A stretch of 5,212 nt of DNA, from NCBI GenBank assembly GCA_023386495.1, contig JAEWJS010000071.1, positions 1 through 5,212 on the forward strand, read 5' to 3'. This stretch comes from Bacillota bacterium (lineage in GTDB: Bacteria > Bacillota > Bacilli > Paenibacillales > Paenibacillaceae). The number at the start of each line of letters is the position of its first letter. The first letter of the stretch is position 1. The position numbers were made by a program, and so were the translations under genes. The notes below the pieces were generated by a model. It did not search any database. It saw only the letters and a program-made list of their open reading frames with translations, and had not been told where the DNA came from. Below, piece by piece: positions 1 through 5,212 of this stretch.

Positions 1-1809
1 GTAAGCAACCCCCTCCAGCAAGACGGCTCCGCCGAAAAACTCGGCATCATACCGTTCCGTAAGCGGTTCGCGGACATCGACCGACAGGGCCATGACCGGT
101 GCGCCGTTGTCCGCTTCCTCCAGGCAATAGACGAGCGGTCCGCGCTGGATCGCGGCCTTGCCCGCATTCGCGCGAACCTGCGGGTTCGCTTCGATCCATC
201 TCGGCTGCATTGGCAGCGTGAGGTCGATCCGGTCGCCTGCCTTCCATTCCCTGCGCACGTAGGCGTAGCCGTCTCGCACAATCGACTCGACTTCGTGCGT
301 CTCTCCGTTCACGCGCAGCTCGCAGGCTTTTCCGGCCCAGCCGGGAATCCGAAGCGCGATCGTGAATGCTGCCTGAGAAGCCGGCTCGACTGTCAGCTTC
401 ACCTTGCCGTTCCACGTATAGTCCGATTCTAGGTTCAGCTTGACGGCAGTACCCTCGACTTCAGTCATCAGTTCGCCGCCGACGTATAGATGCGTATAGA
501 TCGTGTCGCCGCTTGTCCCGTATGCATATTGCCCCAGCGATGCCAGCAGCCTTGCCGCATTGGGCGGACAGCAGGCGCACCCGAACCATGGCTGGCGAAC
601 AGGCTTCACATGATGCTTGCCCGGGTTATGCTTGCAAGCCGACGGCCACACCTCCAGCGGATTCACGTAAAAATAATGCTTCCCGTCCTGCGCCATGCCT
701 GCCAGCACCGTGTTATACAGCGCGCGCTCCAGCACGTCGGCATATTCGCCCTTGGCTTCGATGCGGAGCATGCGGCTGGCGAACAGGATGAGCGCGATCG
801 ACGCGCATGTCTCCGCATAAGCCGTATCGTTCGGCAGCTCGTAGTCGACGCTGAACGCCTCGCGTTCGTGGTTCGAACCGACGCCGCCGGTAATGTACAT
901 CTGCTTGCGCACCGTGTTGTTCCACAGCTTCACGCAGGCGTCGTAGAGCGATTCGTCTCGATCCAGCAAGGCAAGATCGGCCATCCCCCCATACATGTAC
1001 AGCGCGCGAACCGCATGGCCGACCGCTTCGGACTGTTCGCGCACCGGAAGGTGCGCCTGATGGTACTTCAGATCCAACGTGAATCGGCTGCCGTTCCAAT
1101 GCGAGACGCGGCCCAACTGCTCCCACTCCTCTTCGAAGAAAGAAGGCTTCTGCCCCCGCTCGTCGATGAAGAAGCGCGCGAGCCGCAAATAACGGTCGTT
1201 CCCGGTCACGCGATGCAGCTTCACGAGCGCGAGCTCAATTTCCTGATGTCCGTCATACCCGCGAAGCTTGCCTTCCTCCGGGCCGAATACATCATCGATA
1301 TGATCCGCGTACCGGCACATCACGTCCAGCAGCCTGCGCTTGCCCGTTGCTTCATAATAGGCGACTGCCGCCTCCATCATGTGGCCGGCGCAGTAGAGCT
1401 CGTGGCATTCCTGCAGATTCGTCCATCGCTTGCCCGGTTCCTTGACAGTGAAATACGTATTCAGATAACCGTCTTCTTGCTGCGCCGCCGCGATGAGCGC
1501 GATTAATTCATCCGCGCGCCGTTCCAGCTCGGGGTCGGGATGGGTCATCAGCGAATATCCGACAGCTTCAAGGTATTTCGCGAGATCGCTGTCTTGGAAG
1601 ACGAGCCCGCCGTATTCCCCTTGGAGTTGTCCGGCCGCTATGCGAAAATTGTTCACCGCATGGCTGGGCTCGGCACCGGGCACGTTGTCATGCAGCGCTT
1701 CATATTGATAGGGGATCACCACTTCGCGCACAAGCTTGTCATAACGCGACCAGAGTGCGTCCTCGATACTTACTTGCTTCGGCGTAACCGGTCTCATCGT
1801 TTCCTTCAT
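1..1809 (-). CDS. GH127 (DUF1680) family glycoside hydrolase, probable beta-L-arabinofuranosidase, 3' end cut by window
   Basis: The frame is open from the ATG at 1809 to base 1 with no stop, giving 603 residues starting MKETMRPV. Conserved blocks of the family are QQEDGYLNTYF (110-120), NLQECHELYCAGH (131-143), EQSEAVGH (258-265), the acid/base-bearing HEREAF (Glu317), AETC (Glu333, Cys335), CACCPPN (Cys411, Cys413, Cys414) and QRGPLVYCL (555-563). From recall of Bifidobacterium longum HypBA1, Glu338, Cys340, Cys417 and Cys418 bind zinc, Cys417 is the nucleophile and Glu322 the acid/base; here they match Glu333, Cys335, Cys413, Cys414 and Glu317 at the same spacing, so the active site looks intact. 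HypBA1 has about 658 residues, so roughly 50 are missing beyond the window. There is no signal peptide, so the enzyme is probably cytoplasmic and acts on imported oligosaccharides. The ATG at 1809 is preferred because AAAGGA lies 9 nt upstream; an in-frame ATG at 1797 is too far from it. Family is near certain; the exact sugar is not, because GH127 also includes enzymes for other pectin sugars. Confidence 0.95.
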   Translation of the reverse strand, partial: MKETMRPVTPKQVSIEDALWSRYDKLVREVVIPYQYEALHDNVPGAEPSHAVNNFRIAAGQLQGEYGGLVFQDSDLAKYLEAVGYSLMTHPDPELERRADELIALIAAAQQEDGYLNTYFTVKEPGKRWTNLQECHELYCAGHMMEAAVAYYEATGKRRLLDVMCRYADHIDDVFGPEEGKLRGYDGHQEIELALVKLHRVTGNDRYLRLARFFIDERGQKPSFFEEEWEQLGRVSHWNGSRFTLDLKYHQAHLPVREQSEAVGHAVRALYMYGGMADLALLDRDESLYDACVKLWNNTVRKQMYITGGVGSNHEREAFSVDYELPNDTAYAETCASIALILFASRMLRIEAKGEYADVLERALYNTVLAGMAQDGKHYFYVNPLEVWPSACKHNPGKHHVKPVRQPWFGCACCPPNAARLLASLGQYAYGTSGDTIYTHLYVGGELMTEVEGTAVKLNLESDYTWNGKVKLTVEPASQAAFTIALRIPGWAGKACELRVNGETHEVESIVRDGYAYVRREWKAGDRIDLTLPMQPRWIEANPQVRANAGKAAIQRGPLVYCLEEADNGAPVMALSVDVREPLTERYDAEFFGGAVLLEGVAY

Positions 1810-1818
1810 GCATGCTCA

Positions 1819-1824
1819 TCCTTT
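1819..1824 (-). promoter_or_regulatory. Ribosome binding site of the GH127 gene
   Basis: The minus strand reads AAAGGA here, within a purine-rich stretch, leaving 9 nt before the ATG at 1809. Two other ATGs close by (1819 and 1813) are out of frame with the enzyme and run into a stop after about 25 codons, so this site selects the start at 1809. Confidence 0.7.
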
Positions 1825-1856
1825 CTTCCTCTTTCACTCATCCGCCTTGCATAACG

Positions 1857-1884
1857 TGTATAACTCGATTGTATGCTGTCTGAA
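1857..1884 (-). promoter_or_regulatory. Weak candidate promoter for the GH127 gene
   Basis: On the minus strand a TTCAGA (1884-1879) and a TATACA (1862-1857) are separated by 16 nt. Each matches the sigma-A consensus at 4 of 6 positions. The lipoprotein gene upstream ends in a terminator, so the GH127 gene would benefit from its own promoter, and the -35-like box overlaps the inverted repeat at 1881-1894. A better -10 match, TACAAT, lies a little upstream (minus strand) but has no -35 box. The match is weak and the call is tentative. Confidence 0.22.
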
Positions 1885-1894
1885 TCCAGATTCA
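1881..1894. promoter_or_regulatory. Perfect 6-2-6 inverted repeat, possible operator
   Basis: The sequence TGAATC-CA-GATTCA is a perfect dyad with 6-bp arms, 72 nt upstream of the GH127 start codon and in the only spacer that could hold that gene's promoter. Size and symmetry suit a dimeric regulator, but it matches no operator I recognise and is not a good catabolite-responsive (cre) site. Near it, a looser pair of 6-bp arms (GTATAA at 1858-1863, TTATAC at 1917-1922) is roughly, not exactly, centred on the same place. Confidence 0.35.
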
Positions 1895-1958
1895 TATAGC
1901 GGATGACAACTCGTTCTTATACGATTTCACACATCACGCAGAGTAGCCGCCAACAACG

Positions 1959-1989
1959 AAAAAGGCAGGGGGACGAATCCCGCTGCCTT
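1959..1989 (-). terminator. Intrinsic terminator of the solute-binding protein gene
   Basis: Arms 1983-1989 and 1962-1968 give 7 bp (AAGGCAG/CTGCCTT), then one mismatch (1982/1969), then 4 bp (1978-1981 with 1970-1973) closing a 4-nt loop at 1974-1977. On the minus strand the hairpin ends in a run of five T (1963-1959), partly inside the stem. It starts 20 nt past the lipoprotein stop codon. The run of T is short, so some readthrough into the GH127 gene is possible. Confidence 0.8.
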
Positions 1990-2009
1990 CTCGCTCTTCC
2001 GCTATTCGA

Positions 2010-3734
2010 CTATTCGTTCCAGAGCGCGACGCGTTCTTTCACGAGTGCTTCGTAGCCGTCTTCCATTTTCTCTACGCCTGCTTTGATGAGCTCGGCTTGG
2101 TAGTCATCCCAGATCTTGTCGAAGTCTGCCGGCTTCGCCAGGATCGCTTGCGGGATACGTTTCCAAGTAATTTCCTTCATCTTCTCAGCCAGGATATTCG
2201 TCTCGCTGTCAGCTGGAACGGCAATGTTCCATGCTGCGCCCCAAGGACGGATCGGGAACTCATCCGATTTCGGGAAGTGATCTTTCCAGATCGTCAAGCC
2301 GTAGCCTGCAAGCGTTTCTTTCTCGACGTCGTTGTACTCGGCCACGATTTGTTCAGGGAACGCCGTCGTGTAGTAGTTGCCCGTCGGATCGAGTACGCCG
2401 TCGCCGTAGTGCATGCCGAGGTTGTGATAGAAGCCGATGCCGGATTCCTTCTGGAAGCCCGTAGGATCGTTCTTCTTCTTCTCGAGCACGTCGGCTGGAA
2501 TGACGCGTTTGCCGTTCTCCATGACATAGTGCTGGCCTTCAACGCCCCAGTTGTCGAGGATTTGGCCTTCGTCGGATGCCAGGTAGTCCAGGAATTTAAT
2601 CGCGCGGACCGGATCCGGGTTGTCGACCGTAATACCGATGCCGTTACCCGCCATGAAACCGGTCGGCCAGTAAGACGTATCCTTTGTTTCTTCCGTCAGC
2701 GTGACCGGATAGTGGCCGTAGCCGTATTCGAATTTGCCTTCTGCTTTCAGCGCATTCTCGCCGTCTTGGAAGTCCCAACGCTGGTCGATCAGGCCAAGTA
2801 CGCGGCCGGAAGCGATTTTCGCTTTGTATTGGTCATACTTTTGAACGAAGCTTTCCTTGTCAAGCAAGCCTTCCGCGTTCATGTGGTTCAACCAACGGAA
2901 ATACTCTTTTTCCACCGGGCGGCGGAAGTGATACGTAACTTCTTGCGTCTCGATATCGATATGGTATTCGCCGTCATCCGGTGCGCCGGTCGTGTAGAAG
3001 GCCGGGTTCGTGACGGAGATATACATGCGCCAGTCGTCGGCATTCAACGTCAGACCGATGTTCGGGTTACCATTCTCGTCAACAGGATGCTTCTCGAGGT
3101 ACGATTTGATCGCGTTCTCGAAATCCTTAACGGTGCGAATCTTCGGATAGCCAAGTTCTTTCACGACACGGTGCTGCAGCTCGAAGCCGCCGCCTGCCGC
3201 GAAGCCTTCGCCGCCCATTTCGGCATACGTCGGGATGATGTAGATCGATTGATCTTCTTGGCTGTAGCGCAGACGCTTGATCTGGTCGCCCAGCAGCTTC
3301 TTAATGTTCGGTGCATGCTCTTCGATCAGTTCCGTCAGGTCGAGCAGCGCGCCGGCTTCAACCAGCTTGCTTGTCTCGCCTTTCGGGCTGATGAGGTCTG
3401 GATAGTCGCCGGAAGCGGCGATCAGGGCGATTTTCTGGGAAGCATCCCCTACTGCGAATTCGGCATCAAGCGTGACGCCCGTCTTCTCTGTAATGACTTT
3501 CCCTACTGCGTCTTGCATCTTCTGCCAGTTCGGGCTCTCGTCCGAACCATAGAACGTGAACGTAATCGGCGATAGATCATCCGAGCCTGCATTCTGGCCG
3601 TTCGTACCGGCATTCTTGCCCGTGTCTCCGGTGTTCTTCGGAGCGTCATTGTTGTTGCCGCCGCAGCCTGCGAGCAGGCCTGCAAGCATTGTAGCCGTCA
3701 GCAGAATGCCCGACCACTTTTTCTTTGTGCTCAT
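2010..3734 (-). CDS. Extracellular solute-binding lipoprotein of a carbohydrate ABC importer (LplA/YtcQ-like)
   Basis: This 574-residue protein is the substrate receptor of the importer encoded just upstream. Residues 1-23 are a lipoprotein signal peptide: basic MSTKKK, a hydrophobic core, then the lipobox L-A-G-C with Cys24 as the lipidated residue. Residues 25-54 are a Gly/Asn/Thr/Ser-rich linker that tethers the mature domain to the outer face of the membrane. The rest has the look of a family 1 solute-binding protein (SBP_bac_1), with ITFTFYG at the start of the mature domain, ASGDYPDLI, and the segment PDPVRAIKFLDYLASDEGQ typical of the large Paenibacillus members. At over 550 residues it is longer than the usual 420-450 of sugar-binding proteins, as expected for the LplA/YtcQ branch. 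Many aromatic residues (Trp, Tyr) suit sugar stacking. The start is supported by a strong Shine-Dalgarno 7 nt upstream. The ligand cannot be read from sequence; the neighbouring GH127 enzyme suggests an arabinose-containing oligosaccharide. Confidence 0.95.
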   Translation of the reverse strand: MSTKKKWSGILLTATMLAGLLAGCGGNNNDAPKNTGDTGKNAGTNGQNAGSDDLSPITFTFYGSDESPNWQKMQDAVGKVITEKTGVTLDAEFAVGDASQKIALIAASGDYPDLISPKGETSKLVEAGALLDLTELIEEHAPNIKKLLGDQIKRLRYSQEDQSIYIIPTYAEMGGEGFAAGGGFELQHRVVKELGYPKIRTVKDFENAIKSYLEKHPVDENGNPNIGLTLNADDWRMYISVTNPAFYTTGAPDDGEYHIDIETQEVTYHFRRPVEKEYFRWLNHMNAEGLLDKESFVQKYDQYKAKIASGRVLGLIDQRWDFQDGENALKAEGKFEYGYGHYPVTLTEETKDTSYWPTGFMAGNGIGITVDNPDPVRAIKFLDYLASDEGQILDNWGVEGQHYVMENGKRVIPADVLEKKKNDPTGFQKESGIGFYHNLGMHYGDGVLDPTGNYYTTAFPEQIVAEYNDVEKETLAGYGLTIWKDHFPKSDEFPIRPWGAAWNIAVPADSETNILAEKMKEITWKRIPQAILAKPADFDKIWDDYQAELIKAGVEKMEDGYEALVKERVALWNE

Positions 3735-3741
3735 GAAAGTA

Positions 3742-3748
3742 CCCTCCT
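3742..3748 (-). promoter_or_regulatory. Strong ribosome binding site of the solute-binding protein gene
   Basis: The minus strand reads AGGAGGG, close to a perfect anti-16S match, 7 nt before the ATG at 3734. It sits in an AT-rich stretch (3749-3780) that should be unstructured, which favours high translation of this lipoprotein. Confidence 0.85.
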
Positions 3749-3804
3749 ATTTTGTATAAATCTTTTCTATCGTATAAACAGGTTTCCCCGCCAATACCCT
3801 ATGT

Positions 3805-3956
3805 ATCCAGCCGTGATCGCGATGTTGATGCTTCGATGCGAACTCGACGTCGAATCTTGAACGCTGGCGGTCCCTCCGGTACTCACGTAGGTACTGCCTA
3901 CGCTCCGTTCCTCGGGCCTCTCCATCGTCCAACCTTCTTGGCGCTGACGGCTGGAT
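3805..3956 (-). other. 152-nt structured extragenic element closed by a 10-bp inverted repeat
   Basis: This fills most of the 253-nt spacer between the permease and lipoprotein genes. The ends, ATCCAGCCGT (3805-3814) and ACGGCTGGAT (3947-3956), are perfect inverted repeats. On the transcribed minus strand all further helices I found by eye nest inside: a CCAA/UUGG hairpin (3938-3941 with 3929-3932); CGAUG/CAUCG (3923-3927 with 3820-3824) enclosing a GGCCC arm (3914-3918 with 3869-3874, one bulged base), then CGG/CCG (3905-3907 with 3877-3879), capped by a 6-bp hairpin CGUAGG/CCUACG (3897-3902 with 3886-3891); and UUCGA/UCGAA (3850-3854 with 3832-3836). No U-tract follows, so it is not a simple terminator, and no ORF in it resembles a protein. 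It could be a structured RNA element of the transporter mRNA or a copy of a dispersed non-coding repeat (MITE-like). I cannot assign it to a named RNA family. Confidence 0.6.
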
Positions 3957-3987
3957 CTTACGAATGCAGCTCAGATGCTGCTGCGAA

Positions 3988-4890
3988 TTAACTCTTGACT
4001 GCGCCTAGCGTCATGCCTTTGACGAAGTACTTCTGGAGGAACGGATACACGACCAGGATCGGTAACGTTACGACCATCGTAATCGCCATCTTGACCGATT
4101 CCGGCGATACCTGCGACATGACCTCAGCCATATTCTGGCTGCGGTAGTCGGTGTTCGCCTGCGTACTCTGCAGCACCTTCATCAGCTCGTACTGCAGCGT
4201 CGTCAGATGTTCGGATGACGAGTTGTACAGATAGGTATCGAACCAGGCGCCCCATTGACCGACCGCAAGGAACAGCGCGATCGTGGCCAGTGCCGGCTTA
4301 GACAGAGGTAGAATGACCCGCCAGTAGATCGTGAAATCATTCGCGCCGTCAAGCTTGGCCGACTCTTGTAAGGCGTAAGGCAGTCCGTCGATGAACGAAC
4401 GGATGATGAACACGTTGAATGCGCTGACCAGACCCGGCAGAATGTACACCGCGAACGAGTTCATCATGCCCAGGTCGCGGATAAGCAGGAATACCGGAAT
4501 CAGACCGCCCGACACGTACATCGTTAGGGCTAAAAAGACGGATACGAATCGTCTGGCTTGAAAATCCGGCCGGCTCAGCGTGAACGCCAGCATCGAAGCG
4601 CTGAGCAGTCCGCCCAACGTACCGAGAACTGTTCGTATCGCGGAGTTTTTGAATCCTGTGATCAAGCCTTCGTACGAGAAAATGATCTTATAGTTCTCCA
4701 GCGTGAATTCACGCGGATAGATCGTAATGCCGCCACGTATGCTGTCCGTCGAATCGTTGAAAGAAATCGCCAGTACGTTCAAGAATGGATACAGCGTCAC
4801 AATCGCAACGAGAGAAACGAACACGTACACAACAATGTCGAACAATCGGTCGGACAAAGGCGCCCTGGAGAGCGATCTTTTCGTTAGCAT
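3988..4890 (-). CDS. Carbohydrate ABC transporter permease, LplC/YtcP type
   Basis: This 300-residue integral membrane protein is one of the two channel-forming subunits of the importer. Six membrane segments are visible at about 19-45, 82-106, 114-138, 146-165, 197-215 and 267-288. Between the fourth and fifth is the EAA loop of binding-protein-dependent permeases (about 175-199), seen as QESAKLDGANDF followed by ILPLSKP, with Gly182 and Pro195 in their expected places; this loop contacts the ATPase. Length and the C-terminal YPFLQKYFVKGMTLGAVKS match the LplC/YtcP branch (about 290-300 residues). The ATG at 4890 has AAGGAGG 9 nt upstream. The gene follows the LplB-type permease by only 14 nt, so the two are surely co-transcribed and probably translationally coupled. 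Paralogues of this family are numerous in Paenibacillus, so no gene symbol is given. Confidence 0.95.
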   Translation of the reverse strand: MLTKRSLSRAPLSDRLFDIVVYVFVSLVAIVTLYPFLNVLAISFNDSTDSIRGGITIYPREFTLENYKIIFSYEGLITGFKNSAIRTVLGTLGGLLSASMLAFTLSRPDFQARRFVSVFLALTMYVSGGLIPVFLLIRDLGMMNSFAVYILPGLVSAFNVFIIRSFIDGLPYALQESAKLDGANDFTIYWRVILPLSKPALATIALFLAVGQWGAWFDTYLYNSSSEHLTTLQYELMKVLQSTQANTDYRSQNMAEVMSQVSPESVKMAITMVVTLPILVVYPFLQKYFVKGMTLGAVKS

Positions 4891-4899
4891 GTAGGCACC

Positions 4900-4906
4900 C
4901 CTCCTT
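4900..4906 (-). promoter_or_regulatory. Ribosome binding site overlapping the upstream stop codon
   Basis: The minus strand reads AAGGAGG and shares its first two bases with the TAA stop (4907-4905) of the upstream permease. A ribosome ending on the first permease therefore stands directly on the Shine-Dalgarno of the second, an arrangement that suits translational coupling and equal amounts of the two subunits. Confidence 0.85.
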
Positions 4907-5212
4907 ACATAATGCTTTCTTTGGTAATCCGCTTGAACAAGCCGTTAGCTGTGAATAGCAGAATGATACTTACGACAGAGTTGAAGATGTTAATGGCGGT
5001 ACCGAATGAGAATCGTCCCATGCCAAGTCCATAGTTCAGTGCGTACAAGTCCAAGACCTGCGCATACTCGCGGACAAGATTATTGCTTAGCAGGAACTGC
5101 TTCTCGAATCCGATGCTGATCAAGTGACCGATCGACATGATAAGCAGGATGATAATAGTGGTTCGAATGCCTGGCAGCGTAATATGCCAGATCTGCTGGG
5201 TCCGGTTCGCAC
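4905..5212 (-). CDS. Carbohydrate ABC transporter permease, LplB type, C-terminal part only
   Basis: Only the last 101 codons are inside the window; the frame stays open past the edge, so the ATG at 5138 is internal and not the start. The visible part begins inside the EAA loop (ANRTQQIWHITLPGIR), which docks the ATPase, followed by a membrane segment (TTIIILLIMSIGHLISI), the stretch GFEKQFLLSNNLVREYAQVLDLYALNYGL that is very typical of the LplB branch, and a last membrane segment (FGTAINIFNSVVSIILLFTANGLF) ending in KRITKESIM. Full-length members have about 300-320 residues, so about two thirds is missing. It would pair with the LplC/YtcP-type permease directly downstream to form the heterodimeric channel. 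Confidence 0.95.
   Translation of the reverse strand, partial: ANRTQQIWHITLPGIRTTIIILLIMSIGHLISIGFEKQFLLSNNLVREYAQVLDLYALNYGLGMGRFSFGTAINIFNSVVSIILLFTANGLFKRITKESIM

Noticed and set aside
490..1506. A 338-codon open frame on the plus strand opposite the GH127 gene.
   Set aside because: It mirrors a GH127 frame that carries every family motif, has no Shine-Dalgarno of note, and its product resembles no known protein.
2097..3575. A 492-codon open frame on the plus strand opposite the lipoprotein gene.
   Set aside because: The translation is low-complexity Arg/Val/Phe-rich with no recognisable domain. It is the antisense shadow of a well-supported lipoprotein gene with biased codon use.
3755..3800. 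A possible promoter for the lipoprotein gene (TTGGCG with several AT-rich -10-like boxes).
   Set aside because: Spacings are wrong (12 nt to TATACG) or the -10 box is poor at 17-18 nt, so I could not support a promoter over simple AT richness.
3747..3932. A 61-codon minus-strand frame in the spacer upstream of the lipoprotein gene, ending within the Shine-Dalgarno region.
   Set aside because: The frame lies almost entirely within the structured element, has no good Shine-Dalgarno, and its Arg-rich product looks like translated non-coding sequence.
3805..3956. The structured element as an IS605-type or IscB/TnpB-associated guide RNA.
   Set aside because: No tnpB, iscB or transposase fragment adjoins it, it is flanked directly by transporter genes, and I see no diagnostic match to those RNAs.
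3966..3981. A small hairpin (GCAGC/GCTGC arms, 6-nt loop) just past the permease stop codon, considered as a terminator.
   Set aside because: The stem is only 5 bp and no run of T follows on the minus strand, so it should not end transcription.

Overview
The window looks like a carbohydrate-uptake locus from a Paenibacillus-type Gram-positive bacterium (Bacillota). The signs are strong AGGAGG ribosome binding sites, a long lipobox-bearing solute-binding lipoprotein of the expanded LplA/YtcQ type, and two permeases of the LplB and LplC/YtcP type. The genus is inferred from family resemblance, not from a marker gene.

All four genes lie on the minus strand, so transcription runs from high to low coordinates. 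The order is: the last 101 codons of an LplB-type permease (4905-5212, cut by the window edge); a complete LplC/YtcP-type permease (3988-4890), 14 nt downstream and with its Shine-Dalgarno overlapping the previous stop codon; a 253-nt spacer; a complete 574-residue solute-binding lipoprotein (2010-3734) followed by an intrinsic terminator (about 1959-1989); a 200-nt spacer; and a glycoside hydrolase family 127 (DUF1680) enzyme (1-1809), whose last few dozen codons lie outside the window.

The three transporter genes encode a type I ABC sugar importer without its own ATPase, as is usual for this group, which borrows a shared MsmX/MsmK-like ATPase. The lipoprotein captures an oligosaccharide outside the cell and the permeases pass it inward. 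The GH127 enzyme has no signal peptide, so it would trim the imported sugar in the cytoplasm. Known GH127 members are beta-L-arabinofuranosidases, so an arabinofuranose-containing plant oligosaccharide is the best substrate guess.

The least ordinary feature is in the spacer between the permease and lipoprotein genes. A 152-nt block (3805-3956) is closed by a perfect 10-bp inverted repeat and folds, on the transcribed strand, into a fully nested multi-helix structure. It has no intrinsic terminator and no convincing ORF. It could be a structured mRNA element or a dispersed extragenic repeat. A second, smaller item is a perfect 6-2-6 inverted repeat (1881-1894) upstream of the GH127 gene that could be an operator.
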